DNA of 64,000 nucleotides from Xestospongia bergquistia. Its lineage: Eukaryota; Porifera; Demospongiae; Haplosclerida; Petrosiidae. Location of the stretch: the NCBI GenBank assembly GCA_963965975.1, contig OZ014417.1, positions 2,399,821 through 2,463,820 on the forward strand. Direction: 5' to 3'. Position 1 is the first letter of the stretch; each line of letters begins with the position of its first letter. The notes beneath the pieces were generated by a model. The model was given only the letters and a program-made list of their open reading frames with translations. It was not told the DNA's origin and did not search any database. The position numbers were made by a program, and so were the translations under genes. Positions 48,969 through 62,100 of the stretch are shown here, piece after piece.

Positions 48969-49271
48969 CTTGGTCATCATCACCGCTTTCTCCTTTTAGT
49001 TCTCTCTGCATTTTAGTAGCAACATTCTTTTCTCCACACTCCTCAACTACTTTTGTCAACTCATCTAATGTTGGCTGACCAGAATGGCACATTATCCAGC
49101 AGCTTAACATTTCTTCTAAAACCCAGTCATGATTGTTGCTTATTTCATATGATGACAACAGCTTCTTTCTATCATCAAGAGGGACATGTAAAAGTGGAGC
49201 AAGGGATTCCCATTTAGATGACTTGAATCCACACTTATAAAGGAACAATAAGGCTTTGTTAGCATTGAGTT
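48969..49271 (-). CDS. Intact 3' Death-type exon in the degraded paralogue
   Basis: 303 nt, phase 1-1: ELNANKALLFLYKCGFKSSK, WESLAPLLHVPLDDRKKLLS and WVLEEMLSCWIMCHSGQPTL, then an acidic tail ending GESGDDDQ. Counterpart of 20,319-20,576, with a longer C-terminal tail. The donor aag-gtaatt is usable. Confidence 0.65.
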
Positions 49272-49367
49272 CTGTGTGAAAAGATAGATGTCATCAATAC
49301 TACATGTAATGGTGTATATGTTTGACCACTCTTCTTTATTTATACTAATGCAAATCTGTCAACTTAC

Positions 49368-49571
49368 CATCACTTCCTTCAGTGGTATTGTTGCTATCCA
49401 CATTAGCACTTTGCTCTGCTAGAGTAATGTTCTCCAGTACATTAGCACTTTGCTCTGCTAGAGTAATGTTCTCCAGTACATTAGCACTTTGATCTACTAG
49501 AGTAATGGTCCCTAGCACAATAGCACTTTGCTCCATTTGGGTAATGTTTCCCACACTAGAACTTTTGTCTT
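49368..49571 (-). CDS. Exon with 15-residue tandem repeats in the degraded paralogue
   Basis: 204 nt, phase 1-1. Three to four copies of a 45-bp unit code NITLAEQSANVLE-type repeats (variants NITQMEQSAIVLG, TITLVDQSANVLE), followed by NVDSNNTTEGSD. The last two full units are nearly identical at DNA level, showing recent slippage or unequal exchange in frame. The giant gene has short basic linkers in this place instead, so the linker evolves quickly. Confidence 0.6.
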
Positions 49572-50954
49572 CTATATTAATATACACAACAATATTTACA
49601 ATATAATGCATGGTTATAAATTTTACTTTTATTTAACAAAATAAATCTGAATTCTATTTTATAAGGATTCAATCAATGAACTGTTACATTGCCTGTGTAT
49701 AGACAGTGTTTGGTCTGCACATAAATCTGTTACTGTGCGAAGCAGTTTGAATTTGGCAACAACAATGATTGCTGTCAAAACTTGACAACAGAACTAGAAC
49801 ATGACTGTTAATGTCATATCCAATGATGGTAAGCTGCTGATATGTATTACTAGTGTGCTGTTATAATGCATCCATACATCACCGTTGTATACAATACAGA
49901 ATGAGATACTGAGAAGTAAGTAGTAAACTTTATATGTTTATTTAAATAATGTGTTGATTGACACTTAGCAGTCATGTAGTAAATTGTTGACACTATAATG
50001 ATTCTGTTTAATCCCTCATTAGCTAGACCATAATTTTTATGGATGCTTGGTCTGTATGTGAGGACTTGTCACCATGGAATTTACCAGACACATGTCATTT
50101 AAAGAAAGTCACTTTATGGTTGAAGTGTGTGAACTATCAATTCCATAGTAATTAGTAATAAGACAATATATATTACTTTTAATATATATGCTTGTGGCAT
50201 GTGTGCAACCTAAGTGACTGTGAATTGGTAAAACAACCAATCTGTTTTAACTGTGATGTAGCTATTTCATTTTATAATTAATAAAGTTTTCAGCAAGTTC
50301 TTAGTGGGAGTATGGCAAACTAATGTTACAGCAATTCAGCTATTACTAATGACAGTGATGGTTTAATAGTATAGTCATCATTACGCTAAATAACAAGGAT
50401 TTAAATAATTACAGAAAGTATACAATAAGGTGGTCCTGTACATTATGTTACATTACAGAAAGCTAGCCTATATAAACATTTGAAATAAAAATTATTAAGG
50501 ATGCCTAATGTTAACCTTTAGTTAAGTGATTGATAGTAAGGCTCATAATATACATACCAATGTGGAACATATGTGCTACCTTCTTTGGTTAATTTGAAAC
50601 ATTAATAAGTTGACCTAATGCATAAGATAACATATAGGACTACCTTACCACATGACATGTCAGATATGTCAGTAATATTATGTATTAACTAACTTACCAA
50701 CAATACTTGTTCCATCAGACTTGCCATCATATGTTCCTTTTTCAATGCTTATGATAAGATAAACAAATATAACTTAAAATATATAAAAGTTGTTATGACT
50801 TACCAGTGTTCTCAGAAATGTTAGTTTTATTTCTAGCAAGACCTTTTTCCTGAGGACATTCAGAGCCTGTACTTTCTCTTACATGTTGCTCTGGTTTAAC
50901 ATCTACAAGAATATCATACCATCAGATAGTTAAGAGCATATATTTTAAACTTAC

Positions 50955-51263
50955 TTGTACCAATCAGTTGCTTATCATTTTCTTGTTTTAGTGCCTGGTA
51001 TATCTTCATAGCCAAGGCATTATTCTGAACTAGTGGTCCCTTAACAACATCTAGAATTGCTTGCCAAGTGACTGGAGTAGCTTGACCATCCATTTCTATC
51101 CACTTCTGAAGGACATAATCAAGTTTTGTTTGATTAGACTTGTTAGACTCAGCCAAACCATCAATGTCATTATTACTTACACCAAGATCTAATCCAATAC
51201 CATGCCATGATGCATCAATGTCAACTAGCCATTCTAGAACATCGTTTTTTCTTGGCTTTTCAA
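50955..51263 (-). CDS. Intact Death-domain exon in the degraded paralogue
   Basis: 309 nt, phase 1-1, same length as its counterpart at 21,368-21,676 and nearly the same protein: ASWHGIGLDLGVSNNDIDGL, AESNKSNQTKLDYVLQKWIE and TPVTWQAILDVVKGPLVQNN. Because it has no lesion while the exons upstream do, either the decay is very recent or this part is still used from a nearer promoter. Confidence 0.65.
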
Positions 51264-53599
51264 CTATAATTAAAATTAATATAGAATACTTTGTCTTAAA
51301 AATACTAATAGCTTACATAGTTTAGCAAAACTGCTCATTTCATTTGTATGCTGTCTGTAGGTACTACTTGCTCATGATGACCTGTACGATTATCTGAAAT
51401 TGAAATAAAACAACATGATGAAATGTATTGTTGTATATATGTGAATTATTGAAAGACATTAATTACAACTGTTACAATGTTATCTTTACATTTATCATTT
51501 GAAAACAATAGCAAAAATATAAATGTCATAAGTATATGATTATACTAACATATCTGTAAGGTTTTTCATGAACTGTACACTCACGTTGTCTTTTAGCTCT
51601 TCTGTATTCAATTCGAATTTTCTTCAAAGATTTTTGAATAGTGATAGCTACATTTTGATTCTGAACAACAAAGCCTCTAACAACTTTTATGATGTTGTCC
51701 CAAGTAATGGGAGTGGGTTTCATATCTATCCACTTCTGAAGAATTTTTGTCAATCTAGTATGGTTGGATTTATTCGAATTTTTCAAACTTTCAATAAAAT
51801 TAGGTTCTACCCCAAGTTGGCCACCAAGTAAATCCCATCTAGAACTGACAGGAGCTAACAATTGCACAAGATGTCATAGTTCAGGTCTTTTACCTATAGT
51901 TGTAATGACAATATGTAAGTACCATTTCAATAATATAAATATACATATACCTGGATTGCTCTTTAAAGAAGTAATCCATGACATACGTGGAGACCCTTCA
52001 GTTTCTTCAACATAACAATCATGACCACCATCAGGCAAATTACAGTAAAGCTCTTTATATTGCTGTTTTAAAATAGCAAGATGGCGAGGTTGTTTACCAC
52101 ACGGACAAAAGAAAGCAATATCTAATTTCATTTCTCTACCAATGTTCCGTCTCTTCTTGGTCTCATTGATAGCATTTTCAGTAGCTTCCTTGACTTCAGC
52201 CTGATCTTCTTCATGACATTCACAGTGGATCTCAAACCAGCTTTAGAGATAAGAACTATCAACTCATTGATTACTTGAATAAGACTAAATGGATCAACAA
52301 AAACAAGCTTGGTGACATTTTCTGGATAGTACAAAATTGAGTTAAGGAGATACAAAAATTTTAGAGCACTTGTAAGTTCCCCTTCTTCTAACCCTAGTTC
52401 CATTCCAGAAGTAGTGTACTCTTTCAAAGTAAGTACACCGCAACTGTCACAAGATTTTTCACGCAAAAGAATTTCGTATGCATACCAACTGAGTGGGATC
52501 TCAACTTCAAAAGCTTGCTTATTTAATTCACATCGAATATCATTGATCACTGGATCATCAATGATCCTTTCAGATGCTTTATGACCATCAACTTCAGACA
52601 AAATCTTCCCTGTGATAGGATTTTGATATGATAAATTACCTTCTACTGATTGGAAAATCTGTTTAAGTCACTTTTCTTTGTCTTCAATGGTTTCGGTAAT
52701 CTCTCCTTTCATTAGGAGCTCATCATACTTGTCTCGATGAGTAGCAATAGCAATGACTTTCAATTCTTCAGGGGGCTTTATTGCAGCAGATAGGTGGTTG
52801 TCACCACTGGTGAAATCCTCATGTTGATTGCTGAAACTGACCATACTTATGAGACGTTTTAGGAGAGTCTCTGTTGAGACTGAGTGCTCACTTACCATGT
52901 ACTTTCTATCTGCACATTGTAATTCAGTAGATGATTGGCTAGAGAGGTCATCAGCTAGACTGATAACTAACATAAGGATCGATGCACATGGTATAAAAGC
53001 TTGTAAGATTTGTTGAAATTGGATTTGACCCCCTGGAATCAACAAAGTAGAGCCAGTCCTTTAAAGAGTTAATTTGTCAGCCTTGCTAGAAGCTTTACTT
53101 AGAATTTCAGACAACTCTTTTTGCTGCATCATCACTTTCTTCTTTCAACTGCCACTTGAGGACGTTCAACAGCCCCAGTGCTAACTATACTCTTGTAAGG
53201 ATGACCTAGAACTATACATTTCATTGAGGTTTTGCCAACACGTGCAGGACCTTGTACAAAGACTTTTGAGACACTAGCTTTCACGGATCCACCCTTTTTG
53301 ATAGCCTTACGCAAAAAAATTGTGGTCTGAAAATACAAATAAAGCTAAACAAAAGAAATGAGTTTAGCTACAAAATAATTTAGATATTTTCTGCCTTGGC
53401 CATTCTTTAATGACACTTAGTTACACCCACTCTCTATATTAGATTATCAATTAGAAAATTTCTTTGTTAATGAAAGCATAGTGCATGAACGTACGTTCTT
53501 TTTAAGCTTTTACTGTAACCACACTGTATGTGTGTGAGAAGGGGTGCTTTAGATCACATGTATGTATGTCTTTATGTATGTGTGTATGTGTATATTGGT

Positions 53600-54370
53600 A
53601 TTGAATAGTGTAAACCACTTTTCTCTAGCATGTATCAAGCCTAAGATTAAACTTAACTTGAATAGAGTATAACTAGCCAGTAAAATAACTTTAATGTACT
53701 GTAGTTTCAGTTTAGTAATAGCTCATGTGTTCATTGTCTATCGATTTATTTAAAGTCCATTTTACAATTTTAATATATAGTTATATACAACTTTAGAGAG
53801 TTAAAACAAAGTTAACCTTATAAGGTAGTAGCTTTTGTGATGCACATAACAACTAGCAATTATAATTTTATATAATTTACAGTTTTACACCTGTAATTAG
53901 TGGTTGGTGTTAGCCAAATTATTGCGATTACGAAGCAAGCACAAAACATGCTAACAGTGAAAGTTCCTTAATTATCATACTTTATTAACAATAAAAATAG
54001 TACTATGAAATCTAATGCTATAAAGTATACACAAGTTAACTAATCTTTATATATTAGATTCTGTTAGCATTATTAATTGACTTATTTCACCTTTTTTATT
54101 CCACATTTTAGGCAGTTCTATTATCATTTAAAAGCACGTTTATTTTTGGCATGTTTATTTTCATCATTATTTTCTATTGTTGATTGTACATGTATGTGAC
54201 AAACTAAACAACAAATATAAATGAAGTGTGTCCTTCAACTACTGGTGGTATTGTTTTTATTATCTTATTATGAATTCTATCCAAAGAAGACTTTTCATGT
54301 TAATAAAGAAGAGAATGGCCAACATAAATTTCTATGATATTATGATAATAGCATCTTTTTGCTATAAATA
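53600..54370. repeat. Duplicated intron block (third member)
   Basis: Matches 8,745-9,660 and parts of 11,940-13,560. Here it lies between the GTPase exon and the linker exon of the paralogue, which identifies it as intron sequence. Confidence 0.65.
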
Positions 54371-54379
54371 ATAGCTTAC

Positions 54380-55404
54380 CCAGCTGTATAGCATCAGTAT
54401 ATGAATGTGCTTTTGGAGATGGAGAATAAGGAGCCTCTGCCTGAAATGGTGAATACACATATATAGTTACTATTGTAAGATCAATTAAACTAAATGATTT
54501 AATATTAATCATGTCATTTTTGATGAATGCAATAACATCTTTACATCTAAACTCAATGTCTACTGGTATATATTATTTACAACTAGTAACTTACATAATT
54601 TTCATATACTTCAGGTTTAGATAAATATTCCAGAATTGTGTCAGCCATGCGTCTATTCTGGAGAAGGGGTCCTTCAAAAGCTAATATTAATTCTGTCAAA
54701 GTAGGATTGTCAGATTGCTCTAGCCAAATCTGAATAACTTGGTAGAGTGTTTTGAATATCATACTGATTTGAAAAGTTAAGACACTCCAACTCATCATAT
54801 TGTATTTTAAGTGATTCCCCAATTTCATACCATTGGTATGCAACAGGAGATAGTAATTGAATTACATCTCTTGCTTTAGGAATTTTTGAAATTACATCTG
54901 AAATGAAAATATTACATAAGAGAAGAATACAAATCAGATCTAAAGCAGGAGTTTATAAGAGATACCTGCATTTACAAAATTAACATTAACATTTAAATTT
55001 ATTTTAACTATATGATGTATTAACTTGATAGTCAGACCAAAAATTTCAATTATGGACTACTTGTAGAGTCTATTCACATGGCTTTTAAAACATCTGGCAA
55101 GGAAATACAATAGTCATAGTATTTCTTACTTATCACATTATAATTGAATGAATTGTAGCTTTGAGGTATGTATTTGTAGAAGGTATAATGTCTAAATTTG
55201 TAGTATTTCTAAAGCAGGAAACATAATAGAGCACACTATTTTTGATATTTGCTAATACATCAAATAACTATTAAGATATAGGATATTTAATATGTACTCA
55301 TAAGTAGACAGATAGTTTACTTGTTCCATACCTTGAATGTCATGTGGACCTTGTCTCTTTTCAGTAGTTGGATCATTGTATGTTATTTGTAGAGTGATAG
55401 TTGA
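54380..55404 (-). pseudogene. Upstream Death module of the degraded paralogue, copy B
   Basis: Exons 55332-55404 (STITLQITYNDPTTEKRQ), 54595-54897 (Death-type: DVISKIPKARDVIQLLSPVA, YQWYEIGESLKIQYDELECL ... VIQIWLEQSDNPTLTELILA, EGPLLQNRRMADTILEYL) and 54380-54440 (AEAPYSPSPKAHSYTDAIQL). The Death exon is broken by a shift near 'tattcaaaacactctacc'. That site is different from the break in copy A, so the two lost function independently. In gene order this is the 5' continuation of the pseudogene at 48,969-53,336. Confidence 0.65.
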
Positions 55405-55439
55405 CTGTGTAAAAATATTAAAAATATGCTTTTCAAATA

Positions 55440-58400
55440 GAGTAAAAAAATGTCAACATCACATCCAGTACACATACGATTTATACTACATCATATTACA
55501 CTTACCGACTATTATATTGTAAAGAACACATTCAGATGACAAATAATTACAGCACAATAGAAATGGAAACAGAAAATAATAGAGTAAAAAATGCTAATGT
55601 CACATTCAATACACCTTGGTTTTATGCTACCGTTATATCACACTTACCAACTGTTATATTCCAAAGGACACATTCAGAAAACAAGTAATTAGATCACAAT
55701 AGAAGTGGAAAGAGAAATAAATACAGTAAAATATGTTAATGTCACATTCAATACACTTAGAATTTATACTACATTACATCACACTTTTATATTGTAAAGG
55801 ACACATTCAGATGACAAGTAATTACAGCAAACAGATGTGGAAACAGTAAACAATAGAGTGAAAAATGTCAATGCCAAATACCCTTAGAATTTATACTACA
55901 TTACATCACACTTCCGACTATTATATTGTAAAGAACACATTCAGATGATAAGTAATTAGAGCACAATAGAAGTGGATAGAGAATAGAGTAAAATGTGTTA
56001 ATGTCACATTCAATACACCTACTACATTAAATCTCACTCACTGGCTATGATATTGTAAAGGACACATTCAGATGACAAGTAATTACAGCACAACAGATGT
56101 TGAAACAGTAAACAATAGAGTGAAAAATGTCAATGCCAAATACCCTTAGATTTCATACTTATTATATCACACTTACCAACTGATATATTGTAAAGGACAC
56201 ATTCAGATTACAAGTAATTAGAGCATAATAGAAGTGGAAAAAGAAATGAATAGGATAAAAAAATGTCAACATCAAATCCAGTACACTTAGGATTTACTCT
56301 ACATTATATCACACTTACTAGCTATTATGTTGTAAAGCACAAAATAGATGACAAGTAATTACAGTACAATAGAAGTGAAAACAGAAAACAATAGAGTAAT
56401 TAAATGTCAACATCACATCCACTACACATAGGATTTATACTACATTATATTACACTTACCGACTATTATAATTATTGTAAAGGACACATTCAGATGACAA
56501 GTAATTACTGCACGATAGACATGGAAACAGAGAACAATAAAGTAAAAAATGTTAATGTCACATATAATACACCTAGGATTTATACTACATTATATCTCAC
56601 TTACCGACTATTGAATTGTAAAGGACACATTCAGATGACAAGTAATTACAGTACAATAGACATGGAAACGCAGAACAATAGAGTAAAAAAATGTTAATGT
56701 CGCATTCAATATACACCTAGGATTTATACTACATTATATCTCACTTACTGACTATTAAATTGTAAAGGACACATTCGGATGACAAGTAATTACAGCACAA
56801 TAGAAGTGGAAAGAGAAAACAATAGTGTAAAAAATGTTAATGTCACATTCAATATACACCTAGGATTTATACTATATTATATCTCACTTACTGACTATTG
56901 AATTGTAAAAGACACATTCAGATGACAAGTAATTACAGTACAATAGACATGGAAACGCAGAACAATAGAGTAAAAAAATGTTAATGTCGCATTCAATATA
57001 CACCTAGGATTTATACTACATTATATCTCACTTACTGACTATTAAATTGTAAAGGACACATTCAGATGACAAGTAATTACAGCACAATAGAAGTGGAAAG
57101 AGAAAACAATAGTGTAAAAAATGTTAATGTCACATTCAATATACACCTAGGATTTATACTATATTATATCTCACTTACTGACTATTGAATTGTAAAAGAC
57201 ACACTCAGATGACAAGTAATTACAGCACAATAGACATGGAAACAGAAAACAATAGTGTAAAAGATGTTAATGTCACATTCAGTATACATAGGATTTATAC
57301 TACATTATATCTCGCTTACCGACTATTGAATTGTAAAGGACACATTCATATGACAAGTAATTACAGCAAAATAGACATGGAAACAGAAAACATTAGTGTA
57401 AAAAATGTCAATGTCACATATAATACACCTGGGATTTATACTATAATTATATCACACTTACTGACTATTATATTATAAAGGACACATTCAGATGACAAGT
57501 AATTGCAGCACAATAGAAGTGGAAACTGAAAACAATAGTGTAAAAATGTCAATGTCACATTTGATACACCTTGAATTTATACTACATTATATCTCACTTA
57601 CCGACTATTATATTGTAGAGGACACATTCAGATGACATGTAATTACAGCACAATAGACATGGAAACAGAGAACAATAGTGTAAAAAATGTTTATGTCACA
57701 TTCAATACACGTAGGATTTATACTACATTATATCTCGCTTACCAACTGTTGAATTGTAAAGAACACATTCAGATGACAAATAAAAGCACAGTAGAAGTGG
57801 AAACAGAAAACAATAGTGTAAAAAATGTCAATGTCACATTCAATACACCTAATACATTATATCTCACTTACTGACTATTATAAGTAATTACTGCACAATA
57901 GCATGGAAACAGAGAACAATAAAGTAAAAATGTTAATGTCACATATAATACACCTAGGATTTATATTACATTATAGCTCACTTACCGACTATTATATTGT
58001 AAAGGACACATTTAGATGACAAGTAATTACAGCAAACAGATGTGGAAACAGTAAACAATAGAGTGAAAAATGTCAATGCCAAATACCATTAGGATTTATA
58101 CTTCATTATATCACACTTACAGCTATTATGTTGTAAAGCACACAATAGATGACAAGTAATTACAGTACAATAAAAGTGAAAACAGAAAAAATATAGAGTA
58201 ATTCAATGTCAACATCACATCCACTACACATAGGATTTCAACCACATTATATTACACTTACCAACTATTATATTTAAAGGACATAATCAGATGACAAGTA
58301 ATTACAGTACAATAGACATAGAAACAGAGAACAATAGTGCAAAAAATGTTAATGTCACAAACAATAAACCTAGGATTTATACTACATTATATCTCACTTA

Positions 58401-59085
58401 TCGACTATTATATCGTAAAGGACACATTCAGATGACAAGTAATTACAGTACAATAGACATAAAAACAGAGAACAATAGCGCAAAAAATGTTAATGTCACA
58501 TTCAATAAACCTAGGATTTATACTACATTATATCTCCCTTATCGACTATTATATCGTAAAGGACACATTCAGATGACAAGTAATTACAGCACAATAGACA
58601 TGGAAACAGAGAACAATAGAGTAAAAATGTTAATGTCACATATAATACACCTAGGATTTATACTACGTTATATCTAACTTACTGACTATTATATTATTGT
58701 AAAGGACACATTCAGATGACAAATAATTACAGTACAATAGACATGGAAACAGAGAACAATAGAGTAAGAATGTTAATGTCACATATAATACACCTAGGAT
58801 TTATAATATGTTATATCTCACTTACTGACTATTATATTGTAAAGGACACATTCAGATGACAAATAATTACAGTACAATAGACATGGAAACAGAGAACAAT
58901 AGAGTAAGAATGTTAATGTCACATATAATACACCTAGGATTTATACTATGTTGTATCTCACTTACTGACTATTATATTGTAAAGGACATATTCAGATGAC
59001 AAGTAATTACAGTACAATAGACATGGAAACAGATAACAATAGAGTAAAAAATGTTAATGTCACATTTAATACACCTAGTGATTGA
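55440..59085. repeat. Satellite array of about 142-bp units (about 27 copies)
   Basis: The core reads 'aggatttatactacattata', 'tctcacttaccgactatta', 'ttgtaaaggacacattcaga', 'tgacaagtaattacagcac' and 'aatagacatggaaacagaga'. By counting the 'ggatttatac' landmark I find about 27 units, with steps mostly of 139-143 bp and some shortened. Where the step is 141 bp the plus strand stays open over several units (for example 58291-58677, 47-residue repeat), but lengths vary and stops interrupt, so I do not call a protein. On the minus strand each unit has a near-consensus splice donor (tcg-gtaagtg). Units at 58,600-59,050 are the most alike, so that end is youngest. Confidence 0.92.
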
Positions 59086-59129
59086 TACTAAGGCTCATAT
59101 CATACATACCAATGTTGATATTATCCTAG

Positions 59130-62100
59130 TTCATTAGTAGTTAATAATTTAAATGAATCCAATAAATCCAATAAAGTTACTAATGGTTGGAGAGCTAATC
59201 ATCAAAATATGACAACTTATCAAGCTTTTAAAGAAATGATATCACAATGTTTGTCACAAGTATGAATGAATAGATGGACAATGCATTGATGGATGGATGT
59301 ACAGATAGATGGATTGACAGATGTATAGATAGATAGATAGATAGGTTTGATGGACAGATGAGTGGACTGATGGATGAATGATCATTTACAAGATGTACTA
59401 TTGATTTCATTTTTATGTTATAGGGTTTCCAGTTATTTTTTCATAATGGTAGTTTGTTTACACTTCATAAAGACTTGGCAGACTTGGAAAACAAGAGAAG
59501 AAAACCAGTTAGTCAATAATACAAACAATAATGTACATGTGTATTATAATATAAAATATATAATACTATTAATATTTGTTGACTACACACTATATATATA
59601 TACATGTACTACTGTATTTAAAATTATTTTGTGACTTCTTGTTTTGTAGAAAAAAGTTGAAGTCAAGTTCAGTTTGGGTTGAGTATTTCAAACAATTGAT
59701 CTTGTCTATCCAGATATGTCTACTCATGTCTACAGATCAAAGTATTGTATCAATATATTTTGTAATAAAGCTATCTTTTAATGTTCATCTTTAGGACATC
59801 ATTAGGAGTAAACCCTTTACTTATCATTATAAATTAGTCTCTAATAATGACCCTAGTGATGATGGTCATGTGACATCATGTACTATTGGACATCAAAGAC
59901 CTGAGGGCTATAATTGGAACTATTTAGATCAACATGTTTGTGGACATGATGAGTTTGAAATATATCAAGAGGTAAATAAAGAAACTTTATACAAAAATCA
60001 CACAATAAAATAAAAACAAACTACAACTATCTCTATATATATCAACTCTTATCCTATCACTACTCACTATAACTCATTTACATGTACATTTATAACATGT
60101 TATGTTTTAAGTATATAACTACATGTAGACTATAGTGTAATTGTACTGACTTTATTAGAAATGTAAGGAGGAATATATTTGGAATGTGAAGAATAGTATG
60201 TGTGATATAAGATGACAAAGTTATTTACTTTCTTTAAGGTCCTAAGTCAGTACAATCATACTATAATATCTTCTATCGTTGTTAAGTGTACTAAATACTT
60301 TATATTATATTAATGTATACACATATACATATATACAATGTAATGTTGATATATTATTATATTGTTGATTTCTAGTCTCACAAGTACTGGAGATGTCGTA
60401 TGTTAGTTCTTCCCTCAACTCCACCTCCTCATGACAGTCCATGTGAGGAGAGAAACAAATGGTCACTAGACAAGATAAATGGATTTGTTAGATTACTAGA
60501 ATTATTTAATAATATCAAAAGAGGTCATAATGGATCAGGACAAAACAAGAAAGAATTTGTAAGTATTATATAGACCACAATGTATCTTAATTGTATGAAC
60601 ACTTGTTCTAGTCCCTCTTTGTAGAGCTCAGTAAATGCTAAGGAAATTTATATATATGTTTTTTTTATAGCAAAGTTCCACTATGATATACCTTGTAACT
60701 AAACTCTGTTTGGTTGGAGTTTGTATAATGATTTTTAACCTTTACTTTACTATTCACAAAGTAATTGATATTTTGATTTTCTAAATATTCTTTTTGACAA
60801 TCCTCCATTATGATTCTATATAAAATTTCCCATAAGGAATAACTTCTTTCTGCTAATTCAAAAACAACAAATACTAGCACTTACATTCATAATATTTTAA
60901 ATTGAGTTTTTATTTTATTCAAATTCTTACCCTAAACATACATGTAATAAAAGACATAATTCCAGAAACTTTACAGTCAATGAAGAAGTCATTTTTCCTA
61001 GAGAAAATTGTAATAATCTTGCATGGTTTCTTAACTTATCAAAGTACCTGTGAGCAAAGCAATATCCAAGTCTGTCCGATAAGTCTTAGGAAAAGGGAAT
61101 GGATCAGGAATGTCATCATCATCTGATGACTCAATTATAATCACAGGTGGGGATACATGATGACATTGGTCAGCTAGCTTGAGGTTTTCAGTCACATTCA
61201 GACATTTTTTAGGAGGAGTTATTATACTATAAATCATAATGTATTCACTGATAAAAATAATTTGTTGTTCTAGTTTTATATATTAATTATTATAACGAAT
61301 AGTTTCTGATTTATAGCATAGCCATCTTTTGTTGATGCATTTTATTCTTTCTTAACAGAATCGTCTCCACTCTTTACCTTCCTGGTCTCTCTCATCACAA
61401 CAAACTTGGTCTCTCTCATCACAGCAAACCTGGTCTCTCTCATCACAACAATCCTTTCCCTGTCCCTCTCCTTCACCCACACCCCCAAGACGCAAATCCT
61501 CAGACAGTGACTACCCTCATGACATCAGGAGTCAGTCAGTTACACCTATTCGCTCCATTACATCCCCAGCAATGACAATGTCTGCACCACGTCCACCAAA
61601 ATATGGATCCAAGACACAGGGAATACGTAAAGCAAAGTCTAGATGTTTCTATGGGACATCATATTAGAGAAGGAGATAGACGACCTTACTTATCACCTTC
61701 TGATTTAGAATCAAAAAGTCCACAACAATCTCTCTCTAGTAGATTTTTGAGACGACGTAATAGTCAAGAGGTTATCAAAGATTTAAAAGTGTTGAGAGTA
61801 CCATCAGGACGTCGTGCTGTTAGTCCTAACCCACAAAAAAGGAAGTGGTCAAATAAAACTAATAGCACAGAGAACCTCCAAACATCTGTAGAAGAAGATG
61901 ATAATGATTCAGGTTCTTTACATCCTCCACTTCTTGTACCTCCTCCTCCAAATACAAGTTCATCACATTATGATTATCAAGAAGGAGAAGAAGATTTAGA
62001 GAATCCTATAGATTATTGTACTCTTGAAGAAGATACTCCACTCACTATAGACTCTCCATTACATCTTATTTTACAGGCACTCCTTAATAAAGAGTATGTA

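Larger units (their letters stand above)
48969..53336 (-). pseudogene. Degraded second Roc-Death paralogue (second half of the giant gene's plan)
   Basis: The GTPase exon (about 51,950-53,336) keeps FVQGPARVGKTS and GGQIQFQQILQAF and HRDKYD. It has a one-base gain near its start (tttttttgcg), a frame break just before GGQIQF, a stop before the COR part, and an internal deletion joining VINELIVLISKA directly to the far C-terminal part near 52,240. The next Death exon (about 51,575-51,882) carries TGA where the giant gene has CGT (KRPEL-stop-HLV). Exon 50955-51263 (Death), exons at 51317-51354 and 50804-50902, the repeat exon 49368-49571 and the Death exon 48969-49271 are still open. As a whole it is a pseudogene, but the 3' Death exons could still be expressed. 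Confidence 0.75.

Noticed and set aside
59650-59790. An exon with the motif VEVKFSLG followed by TGA, possibly a recoded or mutated conserved Arg codon in DEPDC5
   Set aside because: The other DEPDC5 copy (6,554 onward) has one A fewer, so the phase-0 reading there is a different open frame (SSSVWVEYFKQL). I cannot tell which frame is real, so no recoding or stop is claimed.
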